From the NCBI RefSeq assembly GCF_918698005.1, contig NZ_CAKKLJ010000004.1:124001-188000 (forward strand): a stretch of 64,000 nucleotides of DNA. The letters are read 5' to 3'. This stretch comes from Microbacterium sp. Bi121 (GTDB lineage Bacteria > Actinomycetota > Actinomycetes > Actinomycetales > Microbacteriaceae). Below the pieces are notes generated by a model. The model ran no database searches. It was not told where the DNA came from and saw only the letters and a program-made list of their open reading frames with translations. Position numbers and translations under genes: made by a program. How positions within the stretch are numbered: position 1 is the first letter of the stretch; each line of letters opens with the position of its first letter. Below are positions 39,718-49,513 of the stretch, piece after piece.

Positions 39718-40770
39718 TCACTCCCCGAAGGGAGCGCGGGTCGCGATCACGGTGACCATGCGCTCGAGCGCGAAGATCGGATCACGCGCGGCACCCTTGA
39801 CCTCGGCGTCCGCCCTGGCGGTCGCCTGGATGGCGAGCCCGAGGGACCGCTCGTTCCAACCGCTGAGATCGCGGCGCGCGCGGTCGACCTGCCAATCCTT
39901 CATGCCCAGGCGCTGCGCGAGACTGCGGCTCGGTTCGCGCTGCCCTGCGACTCGCGCCATCGTGCGCAGCTTCATCGCGAATGCCGCGACCATGGGCACG
40001 GGGTCGGCACCGGAGTCGAGCGCGTGCCGCAGAGCGACGAGCGCCTCGCCGTAACGACCGGCGATCGCCGTGTCCGCGACGACGAAAGCTGAGATCTCGA
40101 CCCGGCCGCCGTAGTACTTCGTGACGGTGTCTTCGGAGATGTCGCCCTCGACATCGCGGATGAGCTGCTGGCAGGCGGCGGCGAGCTCGGTGAGATCATC
40201 GGCGAATGCTGAGACCAGGGCACGGAGAGCGTTCGGCGCGATGCGGCGACGGGCGGCTGCGAACTCCCCCGCGGCGAAGTCCACGCGGTCGCCGTCCCGC
40301 TTGATCGTCGGGCACGCGATCTCGATGCCACCGCCTGTTCCGGATCGGAGGGCGTCGAGCAGCTTCTTGCCGCGGACGCTCGCACCGGTGTGGCGGAGGA
40401 TGACCGTCGCGCCCTCCTGCGGATGATCGAGGTAGGACACTGCCTCCTGGATGAAAGCATCCGTGCAGCGCTCGACGCCCGCCACCCGCACCAGGCGCGG
40501 CTCGCCGAACAACGAGGGCGAGGTCAGCGCCAGCAGCGTGCCCGGCGCGTAGTCGTCGGCGCGCACGTCGCTGACCTCGAGTGCCGGGTCCTCCGCCCGC
40601 AGATAGTCGCGGATGCCGGCGATGGCGCGCTCAGCGCAGACCTCCTCCGGGCCGGAGACGAGCACGATCGGAGCGGGTCGCGGCTCTCGCCATGGCACCT
40701 GCGGGATCTTGGTGGCCTTGGCGCCTCCCCGTGCGGCGCCGCCACGGGATGAGGTACGAGGAGCGGCCAT
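39718..40770 (-). CDS. holA: DNA polymerase III subunit delta
   Basis: 350 residues. Clamp-loader subunit. After a basic Ala/Gly-rich start of about 35 residues comes the AAA+-like delta fold: PIVLVSGPEEVCAERAI near residue 34, GEPRLVRVAGVERC near residue 88, and the C-terminal collar helices. No Walker A, as expected for delta. ATG 40770 lies 10 bases after the comEC stop. It closes the comEA-comEC-holA operon, the common order in Gram-positive bacteria. Confidence 0.92.
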   Translation of the reverse strand: MAAPRTSSRGGAARGGAKATKIPQVPWREPRPAPIVLVSGPEEVCAERAIAGIRDYLRAEDPALEVSDVRADDYAPGTLLALTSPSLFGEPRLVRVAGVERCTDAFIQEAVSYLDHPQEGATVILRHTGASVRGKKLLDALRSGTGGGIEIACPTIKRDGDRVDFAAGEFAAARRRIAPNALRALVSAFADDLTELAAACQQLIRDVEGDISEDTVTKYYGGRVEISAFVVADTAIAGRYGEALVALRHALDSGADPVPMVAAFAMKLRTMARVAGQREPSRSLAQRLGMKDWQVDRARRDLSGWNERSLGLAIQATARADAEVKGAARDPIFALERMVTVIATRAPFGE

Positions 40771-40780
40771 GGATACGAGC

Positions 40781-43123
40781 CTACTCGGGGTCGTCGACAT
40801 CGGCCGTCTCGGCGGGGGCGTCTGCACGCTCGGTCCAGACGACGAGCTCATCGTCATCGAGCCCGATCAGGATGCGTCCCTGCAGGTCCGTGCGCAGGCT
40901 CAACGCTCCTGCGGCTTCTGTCAGGGCGATCGTCTCCTGCCGCGGGTGACCGTAGTCGTTGTCGATGCCGGCGCTGAAGATCGCGATGCGCGCTCGGATC
41001 TGCGCATACAGGGCAGGGTCCTGGTCGGCACTCCCGTGGTGCGCCACCTTCACCACCGCGTAAGCGCCGCGCAGCTGCTGTGCCAGCATCCGCTGCGGAA
41101 CTGCGGACAGATCGCCGAGGAAGAGCGATCGGGGCACGCCCCCGCCGTCGAACTCCACGACGACACTGGCGTCGTTGCCGGCGGGGAGCGCGGCCGAGTT
41201 CGGTCTCGGCCACAGCACGCGCCATCGCGCTCTGCCGAGGGACCCCTGCATGCCGGTGGATGCGCCGATGACCTCCGCCCCGCCGCGATGCAGCTCGTCG
41301 AGCAGCCGTGTTTCATCCGGTGCCGAGACGGGGCCGTGCAGCACGGCGTCGACCCGCCCGACGAGCGCCCCGGCGGCGCCGACGTGATCGGCGTCGAAGT
41401 GCGTGAGGATCAGCAGGTCGATGCGCTCGATTCCCAGCGCACTGAGGCACGATCGAATCGGCTCCGGTTCCATGCCGGTGTCGATCAGCGCGATCCGACC
41501 CTCCGAGCGCACGACGAGGCCATCCCCCTGTCCGACGTCGCACGCTGCGATCGACCAGTCATCCGGCACCGTGGTTCCCACCAGAGGCCCGGTGAGCAGC
41601 AACCGCGCACCGAGCAGTCCGCCGGCGATGACGAGAACGACGAACGACGCCGGCCGCGACCAGCGCCCGACTGCCCCCTGGAACGGGGTGGGGCCGGCGA
41701 GCACGACGCCGATCGCCGTGCTCAGCACGGCCACCAGGAGCGCAGCGCCGATACCGGGGACGACGAGGGCGGTACCGCCGGGGACGGCGGCCGACACGGT
41801 CGCGGTCGTCGCGATCCAGGCCGCTGGGAGCCAGGCGGATGCCGCGAACAGATCCGCGAGCGGAGGAATGGGCGCCGCGAGACAGGCGAGCAGACCGACC
41901 ACGGTCGCGATGGGAGCGGCGGGGTCGGCGAGCATGTTCGCCGGGATGCCGATGATCGATTGCTGCTCGGCGAACAGGGCGATGATCGGTCCGCATGCGA
42001 GCTGCGCCGCCACGGGGATCCCGACGGCGAGAGCGAGGGGCTGCGGCATCCACCGCGACATCCCGCGCGCGAGCGGCGGGGCGAGAACGATGAGCGCAGC
42101 GGTGGCTGCCGCGGAGAGCGCGAAGCCCGGCGTCGTCGCGAGCCACGGATCCGAGACGAGGATGCCTGTCACGGCAAGGCACAGCACGCTGATGCCGGCA
42201 CTCGGTCTGCCGCACAGCAGCGTCAGCATCGCCAGAGCCGCCATCACCGAAGCGCGGATCACGCTCGGCTCCGGTGTCACGAGCACCACGAACGCGGTCA
42301 GAGCAGTCAGCGCGAGCACGACGCGCGATCCTCGTCCGCCGCCGCACAGTCCCACCAGCCAGAACACGGCACCGACGACGATCGCGCAGTTCGCCCCGGA
42401 GACGGCGGTGAGGTGACTCAGCCCGCTCGTGAGCATCGCCGCGCCGAGCTCTTCCGACACCGCACGCGTGTCGCCGACGGCGAGCCCCGGCAACAGGCCG
42501 GCGCCCGGTTCGGGCAGCCGCGTCGCGCGCTCCACGAAGTCCTCACGCACCCGCGCGGCGATGCCGAAGACACCCTGAGCCTGCTGCAGGATCTCCACCC
42601 GCATCCCGAACACGACCGCGGCAGCCCGCTCGCCCGCATCCGTCGCCATCGCATCCCCGGTGACGCGGATGACCGCTCCCAGGTCGAACCCCGGCTCCGG
42701 TTCGACCCCGACCCGCATCGGCACAGCGAGCGACTCCGGTGACCCCAGCGCGCCCGCCCTGACGGATTGCACGTCGAACCACAGTCGGCCGTCGCTGCCT
42801 ACCGAGGCCGACGAGGTGATCTCGCCGATCATCTCGATCACGCGTCCGTCGAGTTCTGCTGCAGCGTCTCGCTGCGGCACGGCGAAGCCCGCTGTCATCG
42901 CGGCTGCGGCCATGCCCAGCACGATGACCGCCCCGAGGCCGCCGCGTGCCCGCGTTCGCCCCCGCCGGAACATCAGAAACAGCGTCCACAGCCCGCCGAC
43001 CAGCGCGAGACCGGCGCACCACCAGGACGCCTGCGGCACGAACACGCAGACCAGGGCGACACCCCACACGAAGAGGGCGAGCGGCACCAGCCGCAGGTCG
43101 CGCACCCGCGTCGCGCCGTTCAC
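40781..43123 (-). CDS. comEC: ComEC/Rec2 family membrane protein with metallo-beta-lactamase domain
   Basis: 780 residues. N-terminal membrane segments, an OB-like region (residues 90-170), the competence domain with GLAVGDTRAVSEEL and LSHLTAVSGANCAIV near residue 240, many membrane segments, then a C-terminal beta-lactamase-like domain with THFDADHVGAA near residue 575 and VAHHGS near residue 695. In competent bacteria it forms the DNA uptake channel; whether this organism takes up DNA is unknown. Overlaps comEA by four bases. Confidence 0.93.
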   Translation of the reverse strand: MNGATRVRDLRLVPLALFVWGVALVCVFVPQASWWCAGLALVGGLWTLFLMFRRGRTRARGGLGAVIVLGMAAAAMTAGFAVPQRDAAAELDGRVIEMIGEITSSASVGSDGRLWFDVQSVRAGALGSPESLAVPMRVGVEPEPGFDLGAVIRVTGDAMATDAGERAAAVVFGMRVEILQQAQGVFGIAARVREDFVERATRLPEPGAGLLPGLAVGDTRAVSEELGAAMLTSGLSHLTAVSGANCAIVVGAVFWLVGLCGGGRGSRVVLALTALTAFVVLVTPEPSVIRASVMAALAMLTLLCGRPSAGISVLCLAVTGILVSDPWLATTPGFALSAAATAALIVLAPPLARGMSRWMPQPLALAVGIPVAAQLACGPIIALFAEQQSIIGIPANMLADPAAPIATVVGLLACLAAPIPPLADLFAASAWLPAAWIATTATVSAAVPGGTALVVPGIGAALLVAVLSTAIGVVLAGPTPFQGAVGRWSRPASFVVLVIAGGLLGARLLLTGPLVGTTVPDDWSIAACDVGQGDGLVVRSEGRIALIDTGMEPEPIRSCLSALGIERIDLLILTHFDADHVGAAGALVGRVDAVLHGPVSAPDETRLLDELHRGGAEVIGASTGMQGSLGRARWRVLWPRPNSAALPAGNDASVVVEFDGGGVPRSLFLGDLSAVPQRMLAQQLRGAYAVVKVAHHGSADQDPALYAQIRARIAIFSAGIDNDYGHPRQETIALTEAAGALSLRTDLQGRILIGLDDDELVVWTERADAPAETADVDDPE

Positions 43124-43716
43124 ACCCGCACCAGATCGCGCAAGCCTGCCAGAAGCTTCTCGCCGATCCCCGGCACGGCGAGCAGGTCATCGACGGAACC
43201 GAACCGTCCGTTCGTCTCCCGCCAGTCGATGATGCGCTGGGCTATGGCTGGCCCGATGCGCGGCAGCGTCTCCAACGCGGCCTGGTCGGCATTGTTGAGG
43301 TCGATGAGTCCATCGCCGACGGGTTCCGATCCGCCTCCGTCCTCGACTGCTCCGGCCACCGGGACGACGAGCTGTTCGCCGTCGCTGAGCAGACGCGCGA
43401 GGTTCACCGCCTGAAGATCGGCGTCGTCGAGCGTGCCTCCGGCAGCTGCAAGCGCATCGACGACCCTGGCATCGGGCTCGAGTACGTACAATCCTGGATG
43501 CGAAACCTGCCCGAGCACGTGCACGTACAGCTCGCCGCCCGCGGTGACCTCGCCGTCGGATGCGTCGATCTGCACGGTCTGCGTCGGCTGCGCCTGCCCG
43601 CGCATGATCCCGAGCCCCACGGCACCCGACAGCACGACGAGGCCGAGCACGACGGCCGCGCCGATGCTCAGCCGCAGACGCGCACGTGGAGCGGACGCGG
43701 TTTCAGTCGCTGGCAC
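43120..43716 (-). CDS. comEA: ComEA family helix-hairpin-helix DNA-binding protein
   Basis: 198 residues. One N-terminal membrane anchor (residues 16-38), an SLBB-type domain (VHVLGQVSHPGLYVLE near residue 65), and a C-terminal double helix-hairpin-helix (IDLNNADQAALETLPRIGP near residue 137 and LLAVPGIGEK). It should bind DNA outside the membrane. GTG start with a TAGCGT -10 box at 43723-43728, six bases upstream, so the comEA-comEC-holA transcript is probably leaderless. Confidence 0.92.
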   Translation of the reverse strand: MPATETASAPRARLRLSIGAAVVLGLVVLSGAVGLGIMRGQAQPTQTVQIDASDGEVTAGGELYVHVLGQVSHPGLYVLEPDARVVDALAAAGGTLDDADLQAVNLARLLSDGEQLVVPVAGAVEDGGGSEPVGDGLIDLNNADQAALETLPRIGPAIAQRIIDWRETNGRFGSVDDLLAVPGIGEKLLAGLRDLVRV

Positions 43717-43722
43717 CCCGCA

Positions 43723-43728
43723 ACGCTA
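43723..43728 (-). promoter_or_regulatory. -10 element of a leaderless comEA promoter
   Basis: On the minus strand TAGCGT is followed by six bases and the GTG start of comEA. No Shine-Dalgarno sequence lies between. Confidence 0.45.
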
Positions 43729-43824
43729 GGACGGGTCAGGAATCGTCGGATGCCGTGAACAGCCGGTTCGGTGAAGAACCCGTGGTTCGTGCCGGATGTG
43801 CAGAGCGGCTCCGCTGCAGGGCCC

Positions 43825-46404
43825 TCAGCCCTTGACGGCGAAGTTCACCAGCTTCGGCGCGCGGACGATCACCTTGACGATCTCCTTGTCGCCGATCGAC
43901 CGGATGACGCGCTCATCGGCGCGAGCCAGCGCCTCGAGCTCGTCGGCGGTGATCTTGGCCGGCACCTCGAGCTGTGCCCGCACCTTGCCGTTCACCTGTG
44001 CGACAGCGGTGATGGTGTCCTCGACGAGCAGCGCTGGATCCGCCTGACGCCACGTGACCAGACCGACGGACGGCTCGTGACCGAGCGTCTCCCACATCTC
44101 CTCCGCCGTGTGCGGGGCGATGAGGTCGAGCATGACGGCGACGGTCTCCACGGCCTCCCGGACGGCGGGGTCTCCAGCGCCGGCGCCCGTGTCCACGGTC
44201 TTGCGCGTGAGGTTCACCAGTTCCATGAGGCGTGCGACGAGCACGTTGAACTTCGTCTGCTCTACGAGCGCTGGCGCTTCGGCAAGCAGCTTGTGCGTGC
44301 CGCGGCGCAGCGCGGCATCGCCGTCCTTGAACAGCACGTCGACCGGGCTGGACACCTCGTGGCTCAGGCGCAGCGCGCGGGCGAGGAACTTCTGCGCGCC
44401 AGTGGTCGACACGTCCGCCCAGTCCTTGTCGTCCTCCACAGGGCCGGCGAAGGCGAGTCCGACACGCAGCGCGTCGGCGCCGTACTTGTCGAGTTCCTCC
44501 TGGAACAGCACGAGATTGCCCTTGCTCTTGGACATCTTCGCGCCGTCGAGGATCACCATGCCCTGGTTGATCAGGCTGCTGAACGGCTCGGTGAAGTCGA
44601 TCAGCCCCATGTCGAAGAGCACCTTCGTGATGAATCGCGCGTAAAGCAGGTGCAGGATCGCGTGCTCGACGCCGCCGATGTAGCTGTCGACGGGAGCCCA
44701 GCGCGACGCCTCGGCCGGGTCGAACGCGAACTCCTCGCTGTTCGGAGACAGGAAGCGCAGGAAGTACCACGAGCTGTCGACGAACGTGTCCATCGTGTCC
44801 GCGTCGCGCAGCACCGGCTCACCGGACGCCGGATCGACGGTGCGCACCCACGACTCGGCTGCTCCGAGCGGCGATGAGCCCTTCGGCGACAGGTCCAGTC
44901 CCTCGACGCTCGGCAGCTTCACGGGCAGCTGGTCGGCGGGGACGGGGGTCACGGCGCCGTCCTCATGGTGCAGCATCGGGATCGGCGTGCCCCAGAAGCG
45001 CTGACGCGAGATCAGCCAGTCGCGCAGACGGTAGTTCTTCGCCGCGCGGCCGGTGCCTGCAGCGGTGAGCTGCTCGATGGCGCGCGCGATGGCGTTGCGC
45101 TTGGACAGGCCGTTCAGATCGCCGGAGTTGATCATCCGGCCCTCGCCGGACAGGGCGACACCGGTGGATGCCGGGTGCTGCTCGTCGAGAGCCTCAGCGG
45201 GCTCGATCGGCACGCCGTCCTCGTCGACGTCGATCACGGGCATCGCGCCGGTGATGGGAGCAGTCGTGTCGACGACGACCTTGACCGGCAGGTCGAAGGC
45301 GCGCGCGAAGTCGAGGTCGCGCTGGTCGTGCGCCGGCACCGCCATGACGGCGCCGTGGCCGTAGTCGGCGAGCACGTAGTCGGCAGCCCAGATCGGCAGC
45401 TTCTCGCCGTTGACCGGGTTGACTGCGAAGCGCTCCAGGAATACGCCGGTCTTCGGGCGATCAGTCGACTGCCGGTCGATGTCGGTGGTCTTCTGGACGT
45501 CGGCGAGGTAGCTCCGGAAACGCTCCTGCACCTCATCGGACGCGTCGGCCACGAGTTCTGAAGCCAGGTCTGCATCGGGGGCGACGACGAAGAACGTCGC
45601 GCCGTGCAGCGTGTCGGGCCTCGTCGTGAAAACGGTCACCGGCTCGTCGCGGCCTTCGATGCGGAAGTCCACGTCGGCGCCGATCGAACGGCCGATCCAG
45701 TTGCGCTGCATCTGCAGCACCTTGTGCGGCCAGCGACCCTCGAGCTGATTGAGGTCATCGAGCAGACGGTCGGCGTACTCCGTGATCTTGAAGTACCACT
45801 GGGTCAGCTTCTTCTTGATGACCTCGGCGCCGCAGCGCTCGCAGCGCCCGTCGACGACCTGCTCGTTCGCGAGCACCGTCTGGTCGTTGGGGCACCAGTT
45901 GACCGGACTCTTCTTGCGGTAGGCGAGCCCTCGATCGTGCAGCTGCAGGAAGAGCCACTGGTTCCACCGGTAGTACTCGGGGTCGGACGTGTGCAGCTCA
46001 CGCGTCCAGTCGAACGAGACGCCGTACGCTTTGAAGCCCGTCTTCTGCTGATCGATGTTCTGGTAGGTCCACTCGCGCGGGTCGGCGCCACGGCGGATGG
46101 CCGCGTTCTCGGCCGGCAGACCGAACGAGTCCCACCCGATCGGGTTCAGGACGTTGTGGCCGCGGTGACGCCAGAAGCGCGCCACGATGTCGGAGTACAG
46201 GTAGTTCTCGGCGTGGCCCATGTGCAGGTCGCCGGACGGGTACGGGAACATCGCCAGCACGAACTTGCGCGGTCGACGGTCGTCCGCTCCCCCCGCGAGG
46301 AAGGTGTCATTGTCGGCCCAGTACTTCTGCCACTTGGCTTGGATGGCGTGCGGCGTCGACGACTCGTCGACGGGCTCGGCGGAGGCAGCGGAGAATTCAG
46401 ACAA
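43825..46404 (-). CDS. leuS: leucyl-tRNA synthetase
   Basis: 859 residues. Class I synthetase. HMGH in [12 protein letters not shown] near residue 58, zinc-type CxxC in [12 protein letters not shown] near residue 180, the CP1 editing domain in the middle ([13 protein letters not shown] near residue 245), and KMSKS in [11 protein letters not shown] near residue 620. The frame is open further upstream, but that part lies in pabB; the likely start is TTG 46404, 13 bases after the pabB stop, without a strong ribosome-binding site. The pabB-leuS spacing suggests co-transcription. Confidence 0.95.
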   Translation of the reverse strand: MSEFSAASAEPVDESSTPHAIQAKWQKYWADNDTFLAGGADDRRPRKFVLAMFPYPSGDLHMGHAENYLYSDIVARFWRHRGHNVLNPIGWDSFGLPAENAAIRRGADPREWTYQNIDQQKTGFKAYGVSFDWTRELHTSDPEYYRWNQWLFLQLHDRGLAYRKKSPVNWCPNDQTVLANEQVVDGRCERCGAEVIKKKLTQWYFKITEYADRLLDDLNQLEGRWPHKVLQMQRNWIGRSIGADVDFRIEGRDEPVTVFTTRPDTLHGATFFVVAPDADLASELVADASDEVQERFRSYLADVQKTTDIDRQSTDRPKTGVFLERFAVNPVNGEKLPIWAADYVLADYGHGAVMAVPAHDQRDLDFARAFDLPVKVVVDTTAPITGAMPVIDVDEDGVPIEPAEALDEQHPASTGVALSGEGRMINSGDLNGLSKRNAIARAIEQLTAAGTGRAAKNYRLRDWLISRQRFWGTPIPMLHHEDGAVTPVPADQLPVKLPSVEGLDLSPKGSSPLGAAESWVRTVDPASGEPVLRDADTMDTFVDSSWYFLRFLSPNSEEFAFDPAEASRWAPVDSYIGGVEHAILHLLYARFITKVLFDMGLIDFTEPFSSLINQGMVILDGAKMSKSKGNLVLFQEELDKYGADALRVGLAFAGPVEDDKDWADVSTTGAQKFLARALRLSHEVSSPVDVLFKDGDAALRRGTHKLLAEAPALVEQTKFNVLVARLMELVNLTRKTVDTGAGAGDPAVREAVETVAVMLDLIAPHTAEEMWETLGHEPSVGLVTWRQADPALLVEDTITAVAQVNGKVRAQLEVPAKITADELEALARADERVIRSIGDKEIVKVIVRAPKLVNFAVKG

Positions 46405-46417
46405 CGAATGGCCAATC

Positions 46418-47746
46418 TCAGGGAAAGTCAGGAACTTCCAGGATATCGGATCGCCTGCGGCGCCAGGCCTCCGGAAGCTCCGCACCCAGCGCCGCGAGGG
46501 GCGCCCTGGCCTTGGTCGCGACCTCGTCGATCTCATCGGCCGCGATCGATCCCCAGGTGATGCCGCCGCCGGCGCCGACGACAGCATGGGCGTCGTCGAC
46601 AACGATGCTGCGGATCACCATCGCCAGATCCACGGCGCCGTCGGCGCCGACGTAGCCGAAGCAACCGCTGTAGATCCCCCTCGGCCCGCCGGCCTCGAAG
46701 GCGTGCAGCAGCGTCATGGCCGACAGCTTCGGCGCTCCTGTCATGCTGCCTGCGGGGAAGGCGGCATCCCACAGCGCCTCCGTCGTGAGACCCTCGACGG
46801 CCACCCCTCTCACCGTGCTCACGAGCTGGTGGACCGCGGGATAGGACTCGACCGCCCAGAGCGCGTCGACATGGATGGATCCCGGCCGGCACACCTGCGA
46901 CAGGTCGTTGCGCATGAGGTCGACGATCATGACGTTCTCTGCGCGCTCCTTGGGGCTCGCGAGGAGTTCGGCCGCGAGCGCGGCGTCCGATGCCGCATCT
47001 GCGCCCCGAGGACGAGTGCCCTTGATGGGACGAGTGCGGATCACTCCGCCCGAGGCGTGGAGGAACGTCTCCGGGCTCGCGCTCAGCAGCGCCCGTCCTC
47101 CGATCCGCACGAAGCCGCCATGGTGTGCAGGTGTCGTTTCGCGCAGGCGGATGTACGCGTCGACGGGGTCGTGGGCGCCCGGTACATCGAATCGCGTCGT
47201 CAGACACAGTTGGTATGCGTCGCCGGCGCGGATGGCGTGCCGGCAGCGTTCGATCAGGTCCGCGTACTCGTCCGGCGTGTGACGGGCGGATGCCGTTGCG
47301 GTCGGCGTGAACGTTTCGACTCGCTCCGCTCGCTCAACGCGTTTCGTCTCGCTTCGCTCGCTCACCGACCCGGGGAGTCGAAGCCACTCGGACTCCGCAT
47401 CCTGCAACTGCCACACGGCACCGCTGGAGTGATCCACGGCGACGGCCGAGGTGACGCGGAGCCATGCCGGCCCGCCCTCTGACGCAGCAGCGGGTGCCCC
47501 GGCCCGCTGCGCCCCCGACTCATAGTCGAGCCAGCCGATCCAGCCGTTGCGGAACGGTGGTCCGTCATCAGAGGCAACCGTGACATCGAGCCGCACATGC
47601 CCCGGTCCCCCGGCATCCGGAAGCCCCGTACCGAGAAAGCTCCACCCCTCCGCGGCTCCGGCACCGGCATCCAACCAGAAAACGTTCGCATGCTCGGCCG
47701 CGAGCGCGCGGAAGCGCTGCTGCAGGTCGAACCGTTCACGGAGCAC
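46418..47746 (-). CDS. pabB: aminodeoxychorismate synthase component I-like (PabB/TrpE family)
   Basis: 442 residues. Chorismate-binding fold: [16 protein letters not shown] near residue 193, [22 protein letters not shown] near residues 230-255, [11 protein letters not shown] near residue 275, [11 protein letters not shown] near residue 330 and [13 protein letters not shown] near residue 395. Probably makes aminodeoxychorismate for folate; the TrpE/PabB distinction was made by overall feel only. Odd point: residues about 127-145 are encoded by two 28-base tandem repeats (47313-47368) that add [18 protein letters not shown] in the linker between the N-terminal part and the catalytic core. GTG start. 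Confidence 0.82.
   Translation of the reverse strand: MLRERFDLQQRFRALAAEHANVFWLDAGAGAAEGWSFLGTGLPDAGGPGHVRLDVTVASDDGPPFRNGWIGWLDYESGAQRAGAPAAASEGGPAWLRVTSAVAVDHSSGAVWQLQDAESEWLRLPGSVSERSETKRVERAERVETFTPTATASARHTPDEYADLIERCRHAIRAGDAYQLCLTTRFDVPGAHDPVDAYIRLRETTPAHHGGFVRIGGRALLSASPETFLHASGGVIRTRPIKGTRPRGADAASDAALAAELLASPKERAENVMIVDLMRNDLSQVCRPGSIHVDALWAVESYPAVHQLVSTVRGVAVEGLTTEALWDAAFPAGSMTGAPKLSAMTLLHAFEAGGPRGIYSGCFGYVGADGAVDLAMVIRSIVVDDAHAVVGAGGGITWGSIAADEIDEVATKARAPLAALGAELPEAWRRRRSDILEVPDFP
47313..47368. repeat. two tandem 28-base repeats inside pabB
   Basis: GTTTCGACTCGCTCCGCTCG... (47313-47340) and GTTTCGTCTCGCTTCGCTCG... (47341-47368) match at 24 of 28 positions. Each unit also carries a GCTCGCTC/GAGCGAGC-type word. 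On the minus strand the repeats are read in frame as Arg/Glu-rich peptide. I recall similar sequence as a dispersed intergenic repeat in Microbacteriaceae; no other copy is seen in this window. Confidence 0.75.
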
Positions 47747-47765
47747 GATCTCAGCGTAGGGTGCG

Positions 47766-47771
47766 TATTCT
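47766..47771 (+). promoter_or_regulatory. -10 element of a leaderless dedA promoter
   Basis: TATTCT is followed by seven bases and GTG 47779. A second TANNNT box (TAGGGT, 47757-47762) has no start codon at the right distance. This supports GTG 47779 over GTG 47761. Confidence 0.45.
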
Positions 47772-47778
47772 CGTCTGC

Positions 47779-48456
47779 GTGGACGACTTCCTGCTGTGGA
47801 TCCTGGACGCCGTGCAGGCGGTGGATCCGATCGCCCGCACTCTCATCGCCGGGCTCGCCGTCATGCTCGAGACCAGCATCCTCATCGGCCTCATCGTCCC
47901 CGGCGACACGATCGTCATCATCGCGTCCATGGGCGTCGACGGTCCGGTCGAAGCCATCGCTATGGTCGTCGCCGTGGTCGTCGGCGCACTGATCGGCGAG
48001 AGCATCGGATTCTGGCTCGGCCGTTGGCTCGGCCCTCGTATCCGCCGGTCCTGGGCCGGCCGGAGGATCGGCGAGGCGAACTGGACGCGTGCCGAACTGT
48101 ACCTGGAGCGCCGCGGCGGGCTCGCGATCTTCCTCTCCCGCTTCCTGCCGGTGCTCCACTCGCTCGTCCCCCTCACCGTGGGCATGAGCAGCTACTCCTA
48201 CCGCCGCTTCCTCGCCTGGACGGCGCCGGCGTGCCTCCTGTGGGCCGCCGCCTACGTGAGCGTCACGTCTCTCGCTGCCGGCGGTTTCCGCGAACTCGTC
48301 GACCGCGTGCACTTCGCGGGCTACGTGTTCGTCGGCGTGATCGTGGTGTTCGCCCTGCTGGTGCTCCTCGGAAAGAAGCTGCTCGAGAAGTGGGAAGCGC
48401 GCCACATGCGCGCGGCCGAGACCGACGAGACTCCCACCTCCGACATGAAAGACTGA
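47779..48456 (+). CDS. DedA family membrane protein
   Basis: 225 residues, about five membrane segments. DedA/SNARE-associated signature: LIVPGDTIVIIAS near residue 36, GESIGFWLGRWLGPRI near residue 72, and FLSRFLPVLHSLVPLTVGMS near residues 115-135 (the conserved Arg region). Members include undecaprenyl-phosphate and phospholipid transporters. Start chosen from the -10 box at leaderless spacing; the frame also has GTG 47761. It precedes the App1-like gene by five bases, so the two form an operon with a membrane-lipid theme. Confidence 0.85.
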   Translation: MDDFLLWILDAVQAVDPIARTLIAGLAVMLETSILIGLIVPGDTIVIIASMGVDGPVEAIAMVVAVVVGALIGESIGFWLGRWLGPRIRRSWAGRRIGEANWTRAELYLERRGGLAIFLSRFLPVLHSLVPLTVGMSSYSYRRFLAWTAPACLLWAAAYVSVTSLAAGGFRELVDRVHFAGYVFVGVIVVFALLVLLGKKLLEKWEARHMRAAETDETPTSDMKD

Positions 48457-48461
48457 AGGCG

Positions 48462-49499
48462 ATGTCTGAAGACACCGCCAAGAAGCCCCGGATCCACTGG
48501 TTCGCGCGCCTCGAGCACCGCCTGCACGTGTGGCGGGAGAGCCGCGCGCGCCGCCGAGGACGCACCGCCACGGTCCTGCCGTTCGCCGGCTACGGGGGCA
48601 CGGGCTGGGTCCGCGTGCTCGGCCGGGTGCTGATCGTGCCGCCGCGGCGCCGCGGAGCGGATGGCGAGTACGAGTCGGTGCGCGGATGGCGAAGCTTCGT
48701 CGGCATCCCTGTGGGCTTCGCCAAGGTCACCATCGTGATCGCCGGGCGCACCCACGAGGTGATCGCGGATCGAGGCGGCGTGGTGGACACCGTCATCGAC
48801 GCCGAGCTCGCAGCCGGGTGGCAGCGCTTCACGATGTCCGTCGAAGGGCAGGAGCCCGTCGAGGCGACGGCGTTCATCGTCGCAGACGACGTCGAGTTCG
48901 GCGTGCTGTCGGACGTCGACGACACCGTGATGGTCACCGCGCTCCCCCGCCCGTTCATCGCCGCCTGGAACTCCTTCGTGGTCGACGAGCACGCCCGCAT
49001 CCCCGTGCCCGGCATGGCGGTGCTGCTCGAGCAGCTGATGAGACAGCATCCGGGCGCTCCGATGATCTACCTGTCCACCGGGGCCTGGAACGTCGCTCCG
49101 ACGCTCAGCCGGTTCATGGGCAGGCACCTGTTCCCACTGGGATCGATGCTGCTCACCGATTGGGGTCCGACGCACGAGCGCTGGTTCCGGAGCGGACGCG
49201 AGCACAAGCTCACCAACCTGCGCCGCCTCGCCGAGGAGTTCCCCCGGGTGAAGTGGCTGCTCATCGGCGACGACGGCCAGCACGACGAGGCGATCTACAC
49301 CGAGTTCATGATCGACCACCCTGCCTCCGTCGCCGGCGTCGCGATCAGGCAGCTCTCCACCACCGAGGCGATGCTCGCCGGTGGACGCGCGACCTCGGAT
49401 GACCACTCGGAGGACACAGCACCGTGGGTCGCGGCCTCCGACGGCGCAGGTCTCCGCGAGCGGCTCACCGACGTCGGCATCCTGCATCGACAGACGTGA
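48462..49499 (+). CDS. App1 (DUF2183) family phosphatase-like protein
   Basis: 345 residues, cytoplasmic. The catalytic core carries VLSDVDDTVMVT near residue 147, the DxDxT motif of HAD-type phosphatases and of yeast App1 phosphatidate phosphatase, with YLSTGAWNVAPTLSRF and LLIGDDGQHDEAIYTEF further on. A beta-rich N-terminal part (about residues 35-135) is typical. Probably a phosphatidate phosphatase (inference from family). The neighbouring DedA gene is consistent with a role in membrane lipids. Confidence 0.85.
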   Translation: MSEDTAKKPRIHWFARLEHRLHVWRESRARRRGRTATVLPFAGYGGTGWVRVLGRVLIVPPRRRGADGEYESVRGWRSFVGIPVGFAKVTIVIAGRTHEVIADRGGVVDTVIDAELAAGWQRFTMSVEGQEPVEATAFIVADDVEFGVLSDVDDTVMVTALPRPFIAAWNSFVVDEHARIPVPGMAVLLEQLMRQHPGAPMIYLSTGAWNVAPTLSRFMGRHLFPLGSMLLTDWGPTHERWFRSGREHKLTNLRRLAEEFPRVKWLLIGDDGQHDEAIYTEFMIDHPASVAGVAIRQLSTTEAMLAGGRATSDDHSEDTAPWVAASDGAGLRERLTDVGILHRQT

Positions 49500-49513
49500 A
49501 GTGACGAGCTGGA

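Noticed and set aside
40781..43716. Evidence for natural competence
   Set aside because: comEA and comEC alone are widespread in non-competent actinobacteria; no pilus or dprA gene lies in the window.
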